Assembly: GCA_943372645.1 (NCBI GenBank)
Contig: CALRZN010000002.1
Coordinates: 310,001 to 374,000 of the forward strand
Length of the DNA: 64,000 nt
Origin: VBWE01 sp943372645
GTDB lineage: Bacteria > Bacteroidota > Bacteroidia > Palsa-965
Direction of reading: 5' to 3'
Part shown: piece after piece, positions 52,313-61,368 of the stretch
How positions within the stretch are numbered: position 1 is the stretch's first letter
How the letters are laid out: every line of letters begins with the position of its first letter
Made by a program: the position numbers and the translations under genes
Notes under the pieces: generated by a model
What the model saw: the letters and a program-made list of their open reading frames with translations, nothing else
Databases searched by the model: none
What the model was told of the DNA's origin: nothing

Positions 52313-52885
52313 ATGATTGAAATTGATAAAACACTGATCTCCGAAGATCTTTTTGATAAAAAGTTTGTGTGTGACCTCTCGGCCTGCAAAGGTGCGTGCT
52401 GCGTGGAAGGTGATTCGGGCGCGCCGCTTGAAGACAAGGAAACCAGAGAGCTCGAAAAAGCCTACGAAATTGTAAAACCCTACATGACCAAAGCCGGCAT
52501 CAAAGCGGTGGAAGCGCAGGGCACGTGGGTGGTTGACAGCGACGGCGATAAAGTAACGCCGCTGGTGGGTGGCGATAAAGAATGTGCCTACACCGGTTTC
52601 GAAAAAGGCGTAGCCTATTGCACCATTGAACGCGCGTGGAAAGACGGCAAACTGAAATTCCGTAAACCCGTTTCGTGCCACCTGTACCCGGTGCGCATTT
52701 CGAAATACAAAACCTTTGATGCGGTGAACTACGAAAAGTGGGACATCTGCAAAGCTGCCTGCTCCTGCGGCGAAAAACTAGATGTGCCCGTTTACAAATT
52801 CGTGAAAGATGCGCTGATTGTGAAGTACGGGAAGAAGTGGTACGCGCAACTGGAAGAAGCGGCTAAACTGCACCAGGCGAAATAA
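52313..52885 (+). CDS. DUF3109 / YkgJ-like metal-binding protein
   Basis: Cys-rich cytoplasmic protein: FVCDLSACKGACCVEGDSGA, a middle GGDKECAYTGFEKGVAYC, CHLYPVRI and CKAACSCGE, the cluster pattern of DUF3109 (Zn- or Fe-binding, YkgJ relatives). 190 residues from the ATG at 52313, which starts MIEIDKTLISEDLFDKKFVC as in family members. Probably metal chaperone or maturation related; the exact role of the family is not established. Confidence 0.88.
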   Translation: MIEIDKTLISEDLFDKKFVCDLSACKGACCVEGDSGAPLEDKETRELEKAYEIVKPYMTKAGIKAVEAQGTWVVDSDGDKVTPLVGGDKECAYTGFEKGVAYCTIERAWKDGKLKFRKPVSCHLYPVRISKYKTFDAVNYEKWDICKAACSCGEKLDVPVYKFVKDALIVKYGKKWYAQLEEAAKLHQAK

Positions 52886-52937
52886 AACGATGGGTTATTT
52901 TCGACAATAACATTTGTAGAACTGTACTGTCGACATT

Positions 52938-53042
52938 AACCGCAAAGGTGCACAAGGTTTTGCGCAAAGTAACGCTATGAGCTTTGCGTTACTTTGTGAG
53001 ATACTTTGTGGCGCGGAGCAATGTGGGAAGGACTTTGCGGTT
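52938..53042. repeat. Nested inverted-repeat element in intergenic space
   Basis: Outer arms AACCGCAAAG / CTTTGCGGTT (52938-52947 and 53033-53042) enclose an inner hairpin CAAAGTAACGC / GCGTTACTTTG (52965-52975 and 52986-52996). The GCAAAG/CTTTG words recur throughout. Resembles REP-type or decayed mobile sequence; no other copy seen in this window. Confidence 0.5.
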
Positions 53043-53093
53043 AGCGAAGAGGCAGCACAGTTCCAATAGCTGATGAAATTAAATGATCCCTTT

Positions 53094-54338
53094 TTATTCC
53101 TTCACCAGCAGAAGCGTGCGCACAGCCCCGCCTGATTGCAGCAGCACATCAGCGATATAAATTCCGGCTGGTGGTGCGGCAAAAACAAAACGGTGCGGAT
53201 CGTTTGTAAGCATTGTGGTTTCAACGCGCCGGCCCTGCAGGTCGAATAAACGGACCGATTTCATGGCGGCAGTAAGCGCAAGGGTTACCGGCTGCCCGCT
53301 TTGTGCCGGGTTGGGATAGAGCAACGGTTTTTCAAATTCCGTTTCTGTTATCCCTGAAAAAATGATGGACTCATCCACACGCACTAATCCGCCCTGCCGC
53401 GTACCCACCCACACGATGTAATTATTTTCTTTGGCTACGCATTGCACATACTCATCGGGCATGGGCGAATTGGCCGTGTCCCAGTACATCCACGTGGCGG
53501 GAAATGTGAAGCGGATAAATCCCGACTGCTGCGAACCGGCGTATTTGTTTTCGAGCGAATCAATAAAAACAGACGTGAGCGCGTTGGATGCAATGTTGGA
53601 GTTGATGGTGTTGTAGGAACTCCAGATGTTGTTTGCTTCGTAGTGTTGCATAAAACCGGCTGCGGGTGATGCATACCAGCGGTTACCGGCAGAATCAAGC
53701 GCAATTTCCACTGCCGAATTATCCGGAATGCCGGTGAGCGAAACGGTGTAAATGGAAAATGTGGTGCCGTCAAAATCATACAACCCGCCGTTGATGGTGG
53801 AAATGTATTTCATGTTGTTGTGGCCCACTTTTACGCAGGAAATATTGTTCGACAGCAGCACCGAATTCTGGTCGTTCCATACGGTAAAGTTTGTTCCGTC
53901 AAACCGCGCCAGCCCCGAACTGGTCCCGATCCATAGTATTCCGGGAACCGTATCGAAGGCAATGCTGCGCACAAAATCGTTTGGCAAACCGGAGTTGTTC
54001 TGGTTCCACACCGTCCACATGGTTCCGTCAAACCGCGCCAGCCCGCCCACAAAGGTGCCGATCCACACATCGCCGTTTGGTGCAACCGTAATGCTGTGGA
54101 TGTAATTATCCGGGAGGCCGGAGTTACTGGTATCGTAAATCGTCCAGTTTACATCATCGAAAAAAGCAAGCCCGTTATCGGTACCGATCCATTTGTTGCC
54201 CTGCGCATCAAATGCGATGCAGTGAATGCTGTTTTCAGGAATGGGGGAGTTGGCGGTATTGTAAATAGTCCAGCCCGGCTGCGCCTGCATTACAGGAACA
54301 AAGGCGCATACAAACAGGATGAACAGCAACTTCCGCAT
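53094..54338 (-). CDS. Secreted two-component-propeller-like protein with T9SS domain
   Basis: Signal peptide MRKLLFILFVCAFVPVMQAQ from the ATG at 54338. The body is a beta-propeller of about eight Reg_prop units, seen as repeats of WIGTDNGLAFFDD, WIGTFVGGLARFDG, WIGTSSGLARFDG, each with WTIYNTANSPIP- or VWNQNNSGLPN-like strands. The C-terminal YPNPAQSGQPVTL ... PPAGIYIADV is a T9SS sorting domain. 414 residues; a surface propeller of the sensor type, without a kinase domain. Confidence 0.88.
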   Translation of the reverse strand: MRKLLFILFVCAFVPVMQAQPGWTIYNTANSPIPENSIHCIAFDAQGNKWIGTDNGLAFFDDVNWTIYDTSNSGLPDNYIHSITVAPNGDVWIGTFVGGLARFDGTMWTVWNQNNSGLPNDFVRSIAFDTVPGILWIGTSSGLARFDGTNFTVWNDQNSVLLSNNISCVKVGHNNMKYISTINGGLYDFDGTTFSIYTVSLTGIPDNSAVEIALDSAGNRWYASPAAGFMQHYEANNIWSSYNTINSNIASNALTSVFIDSLENKYAGSQQSGFIRFTFPATWMYWDTANSPMPDEYVQCVAKENNYIVWVGTRQGGLVRVDESIIFSGITETEFEKPLLYPNPAQSGQPVTLALTAAMKSVRLFDLQGRRVETTMLTNDPHRFVFAAPPAGIYIADVLLQSGGAVRTLLLVKE

Positions 54339-54342
54339 GTGA

Positions 54343-54350
54343 CAAAGATA
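54343..54350 (-). promoter_or_regulatory. -7 box of the propeller gene
   Basis: TATCTTTG on the minus strand, four bases (TCAC) before the ATG at 54338. Confidence 0.6.
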
Positions 54351-54363
54351 ACGTGATCGTGTT

Positions 54364-54403
54364 AAAAAAAACGGGCCTGTCGTTTGAAAAGACAAGCCCG
54401 TTT
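54364..54403 (-). terminator. Terminator of the lysyl-oxidase-like gene
   Basis: Minus-strand AAACGGGC.TGTC / GACA.GCCCGTTT stem (one mismatch) with a T-run. Lies 20 bp after the stop. Confidence 0.8.
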
Positions 54404-54423
54404 GGTATGGAATGAATTGCTGA

Positions 54424-56535
54424 TTAGCGGATCACTAATTTGCGGGTGTACGGTTTGCCTTCGTAAACAACATTGAACAGGTATGTTCCTTTGGCAAGCG
54501 ATGACAGGTTGAGGCTGCGATTTACACGGCCGCTTACCTGTCCGAAATTCTCTGTGTACACCAGGCGGCCCGAAAGATCGAGCACCTGTACGTAAGCATC
54601 TGATTTGTTCACCGCGTTAAAGTTTACCTGGAACTCACCGTTGTTCGGGTTCGGAGCAAGGTTAAACGATGCGCGGAAGTCGGCGTTTTCACCCATGCCG
54701 AGGCAGGGATCAACCATTACGGTAACCGGAACACCGGCACTGGCGCAGGTCTGGTTGGTGGTAGCCAGTTCCCAGTCGTACAGGTAATAATACGAAGCAA
54801 GGCCGTTTGATGAGTTGGTGATGCGCAGCACATTCGGAACATCGTACGGGTACGAAACACCGCCGTTGTTGCGGTACAGTCCGCCCGAAGGCAGCGACGT
54901 AACAGCAAGGCGGTAATTGTTGCCCGGGTTCACGGTAAAGTTGAGCGGTACACGCTGCACGCCAATTGCCGAAAGGCTGATGGTTGTTGTTTGCAGCATA
55001 TTTCCGGCCGAATCCTGCAGCTGAACAGTAACGTTTCCGGCAGCACTGTTTTCGAGTTCAGCCGAAAGAATAGTTACGGTGGAATACACATTGAAAATTT
55101 CGTATTGCGCAGAAGTAACAAAACTGCCGCTGCCGATGTTTGAATTTACCGGCTGCGAAGAGGTGGTGTCGGTGTGCGAAAGCTGGTTCACCGCATAATA
55201 CGTGGTGCTGCTGGTAAGTGTCGGCGTGTTTAAGGTGTTGCCGATGCCCAGCAGGTTGTTCGAACCGTCGTACCAGTACGTGGTACCGCTGGAGGTGGCG
55301 CTGAGTGTGGTGTTGCTTTGTGAGCAGATGGTAATGGTATCAAAAGCCGGAACCGGGAGCGAAGGAGCCGGAGCCGCATACACATTGTACGTTGCTGTTC
55401 CTGTGCCGCAATACGTGGTTACATCGCAGGTGTAGGTTCCCGGCTGGTTAACGGTAATGCTTTGGGTGGTTGCACCGGTGCTCCACAAAAATGCAGTGCC
55501 TGCAGTGGCGGTAAGTGTAATGTTTTCGTTCGGGCAAATGGTCGGTGTGCTGTTCGACGAAATCTGGATTACCGGGTTGCTGTTGGTCTGCTGCGTTAAT
55601 GTAATCGGAACTGCAGTGTAGTTGTTGTTGTCATCTTCTTCCAGGAAGTTGTGGTTCGGGTCAATTTCAACAACAATGTAGTAGTTGCCGTTGCAGGTTC
55701 CCGGCGGAATGTTGATCCACATACCGTCCAGGTGTTTGCCGTACACATCCGTCCAGCCCGACGAAATGCCCTGCTCAATCTGCGAGCAGTTGTACTGTCC
55801 GCCGCCCAGGCCGTAGTTCGGGAAGTTGTTGTTGAGCAGCGTGGTGCCCATGTTGTAAACCGTATTGTCGTCGCGGCAGTGGCCGGCATAGGTTGATGAC
55901 ATGTTTGCACCGCACTGGCCGTAATCCATCAAACAGAAACCCATTTTCTGGCCCTGGCCCACAATTGGCCAGTTCAGCGGGTTCGGTGAGCCGTCGTCAA
56001 TACGCAGCGTGAATACGCCCCAGTCGTCAACGTGGTTGTGACCGTGCGTCGGGTGATAGGTCATTGTACCGGCCATCACCTCGTTGTACGTCATGCTGTT
56101 GTTGTTCTTGTAATACACGCGCTGAAAAATAATCTGGTGCGGCGACGGGTTTCCGTTCGGGCAGGTGAACTGCTGCGTGGAATTCGGATCGTAAATGTTA
56201 AACGTATCAGTACCACATTTAAACCAGCGGTAGCCGAGCGAATCAACTCCGCGCACGGTAAGCGGACCGTGGCCGATGTTCGGTGTGGAGCCGGTAACAC
56301 GCAGGCGGCCGGCGTTCGGTCCCTGGTTGTACGTTACATCGGTACTTGTTTGCGAATATTCAATGGTTCCCCCATTTGAAACACCCATCCAGGAGATGGT
56401 CATGTCAGGATACAGGAAACAACTTGTCTGCGACTGTGTCTGACACTGGCAGGAAGTAGCGTTGGTGGTGGTGCACTGCGCAAAAGCCGTAAAGGCAGAA
56501 GCCAGCCATACACCGGTAAGTACCAGTTTTTTCAT
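54424..56535 (-). CDS. Secreted lysyl-oxidase-like copper protein with T9SS domain
   Basis: 703 residues. Signal peptide ends at TAFAQ; the open frame runs 40 codons further upstream without support. Residues of about 75-350 match lysyl oxidase: copper motif THGHNHVDDWG with H164-x-H166-x-H168, then FCLMDYGQCG, CRDDNTVYNMG and QGISSGWTDVYGKHLDGMWI followed by NHNFLEEDDNNNY, the blocks around the LTQ tyrosine in animal enzymes. Then a PKD/Ig-like strand set (LWSTGATTQSITVNQPGTY) and a T9SS domain ending KGTYLFNVV ... RKLVIR. It may oxidise amines or crosslink extracellular protein; activity is unproven. Confidence 0.85.
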   Translation of the reverse strand: MKKLVLTGVWLASAFTAFAQCTTTNATSCQCQTQSQTSCFLYPDMTISWMGVSNGGTIEYSQTSTDVTYNQGPNAGRLRVTGSTPNIGHGPLTVRGVDSLGYRWFKCGTDTFNIYDPNSTQQFTCPNGNPSPHQIIFQRVYYKNNNSMTYNEVMAGTMTYHPTHGHNHVDDWGVFTLRIDDGSPNPLNWPIVGQGQKMGFCLMDYGQCGANMSSTYAGHCRDDNTVYNMGTTLLNNNFPNYGLGGGQYNCSQIEQGISSGWTDVYGKHLDGMWINIPPGTCNGNYYIVVEIDPNHNFLEEDDNNNYTAVPITLTQQTNSNPVIQISSNSTPTICPNENITLTATAGTAFLWSTGATTQSITVNQPGTYTCDVTTYCGTGTATYNVYAAPAPSLPVPAFDTITICSQSNTTLSATSSGTTYWYDGSNNLLGIGNTLNTPTLTSSTTYYAVNQLSHTDTTSSQPVNSNIGSGSFVTSAQYEIFNVYSTVTILSAELENSAAGNVTVQLQDSAGNMLQTTTISLSAIGVQRVPLNFTVNPGNNYRLAVTSLPSGGLYRNNGGVSYPYDVPNVLRITNSSNGLASYYYLYDWELATTNQTCASAGVPVTVMVDPCLGMGENADFRASFNLAPNPNNGEFQVNFNAVNKSDAYVQVLDLSGRLVYTENFGQVSGRVNRSLNLSSLAKGTYLFNVVYEGKPYTRKLVIR

Positions 56536-56688
56536 GAATGAAATTGATTTGGTGTGAATTGACGTTGTATTAAAGCCCTCCAAGATAGTAAAAAAGATGC
56601 ACAGCCTGCACTTCCGCCATCGGAACAACCGCAGCCTGCTTTGGAATCCAGACAATTTAACAGGAAGAAAGGAAAATTGTACAAGCGT

Positions 56689-58227
56689 TTACACCTCAAA
56701 CAAATTCACATTCGAAATGCTGTGTCGCTCTTTTACATCATAAAACGAGTTGGCATCCATCGGGTTTTCCATGGCAACGGCAGGTTCAAATCCGCGGATG
56801 CTGTCGCCCGGCCAAGGTTTGATGCGCGTGGACGTTCCTTCTTTGGTAAACTCCAGCGAAGCAAAAAACTTGATGTCATTGGCCTGCACAAAAACGGACT
56901 GCTGGGCGGCCGCGCGTATGGTTGCATTTTTCAGAATCATGGCAATCTGCGCACCGGTAAATTCGAACTGCGACAAAACGCGCAGGCTGATTCCCGGCTG
57001 GTAAAAAAATCCATCGGTTATGCTGTGTTCCCATATTTTCAGGCGCTCTTCATGGCCCGGCAAACGGAAACTGACAACCTGCGTAAAACGCCGCAGCATG
57101 GCATGATCAATATTGCCCCGGTAGTTGGTAGAAAGAATACACACGCCTTCGTATTCTTCGATGCGTTGCAGCAGGTAGGCGGTAAGCAGGTTCGCATAGC
57201 GGTCGTGTGCATCACTTACGCCCGTGCGGTTACCGAACAACACATCGGCCTCATCAAAAAACAAAATCCAGTTTTTGCCTTCGGCGCGATCAAAAATAGC
57301 AGCGAGTTTTTTCTCCGTTTCGCCCACGTATTTGCTCACCACGTTTGCAAGATCAATGCGGAACACGGGCATTCCCGTGCTGTTGCCGATGGCGCGTGCA
57401 GAGATTGTTTTGCCCGTACCCGGCGGGCCGCAGAACAACACGGGCAGGCCGCAGGTGAGGTTGCTGCTGCGCAGGCGGTGCAGCTCGCGGATTTTTTCGG
57501 TAAGCACATCCAGTTCCGTTTGCGTGTGTCGGTACAAAAAAATATGTTTCCGGAATTCGAGCGAGGTGCTTACCAGCTGCGCCGGAAACGCTGCCCCGAA
57601 ATCGGGACGAATGGTGCGGCCGTAAAGCAGGTGATGCACATACGCTTCATCGAGTACCGGGGCCAGGTTTTTTTCAGAAACGGTTGCGGCGTTTTCGTTT
57701 TCGCGGCTGAACACAATTACCTGTTCGCGCAGCAGCTGGCTCGAAAGCACGTCGCGGGCATACACTTCGTGCTGCGTGTAAATATCGTCGCCGCCAACAA
57801 TAAAAAGCGCGGTCTGTAACGTCGGTTCCCAGCTCAGTTTCAGCGGATGCAGGCGCGCGCCGTGCAGCGGCTGTTTTCCGCGGCCGTTGTTTTTAAACGC
57901 ATCAAATGCATCCATAAAACCGCTGTTTGCGAGGTGCGGCGCCAGCGCGAGCAGCAGCAGGGTGCGTTCGCAATCACTTACGCTAGTGCCTGAACCGTAT
58001 AACAGTTTGCCGTACGCGGTTTCTGCATCGGGTTCGTGCCATTCCAGTGTGTGACCGCCCGCATCACCGTCACCGGCCAAAAACAGCAGGCGGTTTTTCA
58101 CCTGCTCCAGGTCGTGCAGAATAAGTGCAAGGTTATGGCGGATCTGTTCGCCGGTAAAAGCTAATTGTTCATCAGCGCCAAGCAGGTGCAGGCGCACGGG
58201 CAGGGCCGTAAGGGTTTCATTATCCAT
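56689..58227 (-). CDS. AAA+ ATPase of the contractile-injection-system type
   Basis: 511 residues from the ATG at 58227. AAA+ core with Walker A GPPGTGKT (267-274), Walker B ILFFDEAD (321-328), sensor STN and the arginine-finger region HAMLRRFTQ. The N-terminal 250 residues lack a named domain but follow the layout SDCERTLLLLALAP ... AYVHHLLYG seen in ATPases encoded in extracellular contractile injection systems. These cdc48-like ATPases accompany sheath, tube and effector genes and may help load effectors. None of those structural genes is in this window, so the link is inferred from this gene plus the toxin array upstream on the same strand. Confidence 0.75.
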   Translation of the reverse strand: MDNETLTALPVRLHLLGADEQLAFTGEQIRHNLALILHDLEQVKNRLLFLAGDGDAGGHTLEWHEPDAETAYGKLLYGSGTSVSDCERTLLLLALAPHLANSGFMDAFDAFKNNGRGKQPLHGARLHPLKLSWEPTLQTALFIVGGDDIYTQHEVYARDVLSSQLLREQVIVFSRENENAATVSEKNLAPVLDEAYVHHLLYGRTIRPDFGAAFPAQLVSTSLEFRKHIFLYRHTQTELDVLTEKIRELHRLRSSNLTCGLPVLFCGPPGTGKTISARAIGNSTGMPVFRIDLANVVSKYVGETEKKLAAIFDRAEGKNWILFFDEADVLFGNRTGVSDAHDRYANLLTAYLLQRIEEYEGVCILSTNYRGNIDHAMLRRFTQVVSFRLPGHEERLKIWEHSITDGFFYQPGISLRVLSQFEFTGAQIAMILKNATIRAAAQQSVFVQANDIKFFASLEFTKEGTSTRIKPWPGDSIRGFEPAVAMENPMDANSFYDVKERHSISNVNLFEV

Positions 58228-58361
58228 CGGGAGAAGGGTTTTAAATTTTTTTATTCCTGCAAAGCAGCGCACGCATCACCCGCACAGGCAGGGAAAGGCA
58301 AACACAGCAGCAGGCATTATTTTGGTTTTAAGGGTTATGTTAAACAGGTTAATAAATCGGG

Positions 58362-58646
58362 TTAATTGCTTTTACGAATGTACGGTGTTTTTGGGGGGAA
58401 ATCAAGTGCCGGGGAGGAAATTGATGAAGTATTTTGTGGTGTATTTTGAGCTTGCGCCAAAAATGCTTCGGCCGCATCATCACTCCAGGTAATTGCACCA
58501 TGGTTGATATATGCCTCATCCATAATTTCACGCAGCTGCACATCAGATAAAACACCGGGTTTTATTTCTGTTTCTTTCTTCGTCTCCACCTTCGGCACCT
58601 CCGGTTCCACCACCTTCGCTTTCGGGTTCACCGGCTTATTTTTCAC
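58362..58646 (-). pseudogene. Truncated toxin-module fragment (cassette 1)
   Basis: Encodes the shared module NKPVNPKAKVVEPEVPKVET ... LREIMDEAYINHGAITWSDD, near-identical to cassette 2, but the frame then diverges into LAQAQNTPQNTSSISSPALD and stops. The protease-like region and toxin tip are lost. Likely a recombination scar; no ATG start is present. Confidence 0.7.
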
Positions 58647-58678
58647 CAGCGCTTTCCGCGAGGCACTTTTAAATAAGC

Positions 58679-59011
58679 TTAAACAGGCGAAACAAACTTT
58701 TGCTCTTTCGAAGCGTCATCAACAATTGTTTCGAAATCAATGTCATATTTTATCTCATAACGCTCAAATTCAGCTAACAGTTCTCTCAAATACTGCAGTG
58801 CATCTTCTTCTTTACAATTGAAATTTGCTGTGAGATGGAAACCTATTGGATTTTCCCGCTCAACCGCACACTCAAAAACAGAGCCATCTGAAATATATAC
58901 ACGATCAGACTCGATTATTTTTGAAATATTATCCGGAAAAACCGCAGCGACCGCATTTCGTACAATGTCAAGAGACTCTGTTGTCAAAACGCCGTATAAA
59001 TTTATTTTCAT
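58679..59011 (-). CDS. Putative orphan immunity protein, 110 aa
   Basis: Small cytoplasmic alpha/beta protein (MKINLYGVLTTESLDIVRNA start, YLRELLAEFERYEIKYDIDF). No signal or membrane segment. Sits 17 bp after the gene at 59029 in the toxin array, on the same strand and A+T-rich like its neighbours. Context suggests an immunity protein; I do not recognise a family. Confidence 0.6.
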   Translation of the reverse strand: MKINLYGVLTTESLDIVRNAVAAVFPDNISKIIESDRVYISDGSVFECAVERENPIGFHLTANFNCKEEDALQYLRELLAEFERYEIKYDIDFETIVDDASKEQKFVSPV

Positions 59012-59028
59012 GATTTGTAAAAAGCAAA

Positions 59029-59571
59029 CTATTCTTCCTCGTTTTCATATACATCCTCGCCACGTAATTTTTTAACCTGATAAGAACAATACTTCCTGAT
59101 TATGGGATTCTCATCATTAGCCAGTTCCTCCAGTTTGTTTTTCGCATATTCCGTATCTATTCCGGCAAGCACGTAAGCTCCTTTACGTATAAATGCGTCT
59201 AAATCTTCCGGGAACATGTCTTCAAATTTAATATGCATTGCTTCTGCAACGTCGTCAACGCAGTCTGGATCATAGATGTCGAATTGTAAGATCAGCATAA
59301 TCTCTTCGTGCGATTTATGCCACTGTTCCTTTAACAGCTTTCGCAGTGCTGATAAATATTCTGGAGAATATAATCTTGTTAATGCAATAGCAAAAAATAT
59401 TCTAGATAATTCTCTATAGTTTTTGTTTTGCATTGCCGCATTTAATGCATTCACAATATCCTCCACGCTGATTCCCTTTTGAATGAGCATGTTTTTCACT
59501 TCTTCTTTTTCGGCGATTTCTCTTGAATAATACTTGCCTATTAATTCGTTAATTTCGTTTACGGAGATCAT
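59029..59571 (-). CDS. HEAT-like helical protein, putative immunity, 180 aa
   Basis: Entirely helical, with repeats of about 35-40 residues (ELSRIFFAIALTRLYSPEYL, VDDVAEAMHIKFEDMFPEDL, AKNKLEELANDENPIIRKYC), resembling the HEAT/ARM-type immunity proteins of polymorphic-toxin arrays. Cytoplasmic. Cognate toxin not identified; the degenerate segment just upstream (59624-59785) may be its remnant. Confidence 0.65.
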   Translation of the reverse strand: MISVNEINELIGKYYSREIAEKEEVKNMLIQKGISVEDIVNALNAAMQNKNYRELSRIFFAIALTRLYSPEYLSALRKLLKEQWHKSHEEIMLILQFDIYDPDCVDDVAEAMHIKFEDMFPEDLDAFIRKGAYVLAGIDTEYAKNKLEELANDENPIIRKYCSYQVKKLRGEDVYENEEE

Positions 59572-59916
59572 CTTTTAGCAATCAATTTCAAAATGGTTGT
59601 TTCTTCATTTAACACAAATAACATCATAGACTCGCATTAAGAATGAAATTAAGAAGCAACGCTGTTGGGTATTCGTTGCTGTTTCCTTTTACGGATGTGA
59701 AGTTCCCGTTTGTGCTTTTGTGGTTGCCAAATGTACTGATTGCTGTTTCACGAGAAAAGGATGCATACTCTTTTTTGCGACTCAGTCAGGTGTCGCCATT
59801 ATTTTGTGAAAATTCTCTTATCATTACTATCGTCGTTGGTGATGTATAATATTGCTGCTGCTGAAAGCGAGCATGTAAAAACAGTTCTTTTTAAAATGGA
59901 AAAGGAAGGGTCAAAA
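59572..59916 (-). other. Non-genic stretch with a possible toxin remnant
   Basis: No intact gene. On the minus strand an open run from 59785 to 59624 reads SRKKEYASFSRETAISTFGN ... YPTALLLNFILNAS and ends 52 bp before the HEAT-like gene; one in-frame stop (59786-59788) separates it from a further open run upstream. Position and size fit a decayed toxin C-terminus, but the reading is weak. Confidence 0.35.
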
Positions 59917-60339
59917 TCACCTTGCTTTTTTTGCTTCTTTTGCACCAAAAGCAACAAGCCGTGATATTTGATAAACAGCACCATTCTTGTCGCAAACCAA
60001 ATTATAGGTCTTGTCATCTGTGAATATGTTCAATTCATTGGTTTCAAATTTATAACTGTTCGATTTGCTCTCAAAATCAAAAACGAATGCTTCTTTTCTG
60101 ATTTTCGTAAAAGGAACAAATGTGCGCTCGCCGTTTTTTTCAATAAGTATTCCTTTTGTATTTATACCAAACCACTCATCTGGACAGGTTGTCACAAAAA
60201 CAACAAAGTCTTTAAACTCAAATCCACTTTTGGCGATTTCGGACAACAAAAACTGCGGTGCCTTTTCCGGATAAAAAGTGTTGTTCCATGTTGAATCAAG
60301 TATTCCTAATTTGTTTTTGAATTGTGTTAATGTTCCCAT
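59917..60339 (-). CDS. Putative immunity protein for cassette 2, 140 aa
   Basis: MGTLTQFKNKLGILDSTWNN start; alpha/beta with YEF-like aromatic strands and a basic C-terminus (VAFGAKEAKKAR). No signal peptide. It starts two bp after the TAA of the reconstructed cassette 2 toxin (60342), the tight spacing expected of a toxin/immunity pair. Family not recognised. Confidence 0.65.
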   Translation of the reverse strand: MGTLTQFKNKLGILDSTWNNTFYPEKAPQFLLSEIAKSGFEFKDFVVFVTTCPDEWFGINTKGILIEKNGERTFVPFTKIRKEAFVFDFESKSNSYKFETNELNIFTDDKTYNLVCDKNGAVYQISRLVAFGAKEAKKAR

Positions 60340-60341
60340 TA

Positions 60342-61333
60342 TTATAGTTCTTTAGTTAAAACAACATTTTTACCTTTTGTGGCATCTCCTTTTATTTCCC
60401 AACCTAGTGCACTCCCTCCTCGCCTTTTAGCAATATTAAAAATTTATTGAAATCATCGTTAATTACAGCGTAACCGTTAAATACGATTCTTTTTGCTTTT
60501 AATTCGATGGCTTGTTTAGAAATTTCTGAAAGTACGGCAAAGAGATTAACATTTAAGTTGGTTTTGTCAATGCTATAAATTCCCACTAGGTCATATATAA
60601 AAGTGTCACCTTGCAAACCTTTAGATCCATATACACTACTATTCGCAATTACATCTAATGGCTTATCATTTTGAAATTGCTCAACAACTATTGTTTCTAA
60701 CTCTTCTTCCGTGGGGGAATAATAATTACCTGGCTCATCCACCATCTTAAACCCATCCACCTCCTTCTCCACCACCCTCGCCGCATCACCACCCAGCTCC
60801 AGTTGCGCCTTTTGTTTTTGCCAGTAGGCAAGGTTTTCTTCAAACAGTACAGCATCCGCATCCATTCCGCTCCGCCGGGCGTATGCAAGCAGTTCGCGCT
60901 GTGCTTCTAATTCCAGTTCAATAAATTGCGCAGTTGTAAGTTGTGCAAACCGCAACGACTTGTGCTGCTGCAGGTGCAACATTTCTTCAGCCACTTCGGC
61001 AGGGGTTGCTGATTTTGAGAAAATAAGTGTACCGGGTTTACCGGGTTGCGATGGCATATACATGGCCCGGGCATTGCGCTTCGCCAGAAATGCTTCGGCC
61101 GCATCATCACTCCATGTTATTGCACCATGGTTGATATATGCCTCATCCATAATTTCACGCAGCTGCACATCAGATAAAACACCGGGTTTTATTTCTGTTT
61201 CTTTCTGCGTCTCCACCTTCGGCACCTCCGGTTCCACCACCTTCACCTTCGGGTTCACCGGCTTGTTTTTTACCAGCGCCTTTTCCCGCGGCTGCATGTT
61301 GTCATACGTTTTCCACTCTAAGTTTTCGTCCAC
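60342..61333 (-). pseudogene. Displaced toxin cassette 2 with a homopolymer frameshift
   Basis: The frame begins at a GTG and is open upstream to 61381, so it looks like the C-terminal cassette of a longer parent protein, not a gene with its own start. Order: shared linker MDENLEWKTYDNMQP ... KNKPVNPKVKVVEPE, module LREIMDEAYINHGAITWSDD, a conserved AEEMLHLQQH block (zincin-like), an LEAQRELLAYA helix, then a distinct tip. As written it stops at 60404. One extra T in the five-base run at 60438-60442 would restore NKFFNIAKRRGGSALGWEIK and extend the frame to a TAA at 60342, two bp before the immunity gene. Tip family unknown. Confidence 0.7.
61223..61333 (-). repeat. Cassette linker repeat (second copy at 63890-64000, partial at 58620-58660)
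   Basis: About 111 bp near-identical to 63890-64000, encoding MDENLEWKTYDNMQP ... VVEPE. A wider segment (about 200 bp, 61078-61300) is also near-identical to 58452-58660. Such shared arms allow homologous recombination to swap toxin tips onto the parent gene. Confidence 0.8.
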
Positions 61334-61368
61334 GTATTTTAATCCGTCGGCATCGGCTGTAAATCTAA

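Noticed and set aside
59643..59849. Plus-strand frame with hydrophobic composition
   Set aside because: Antisense to the A+T-rich spacer with a possible toxin remnant on minus; no promoter or family support.
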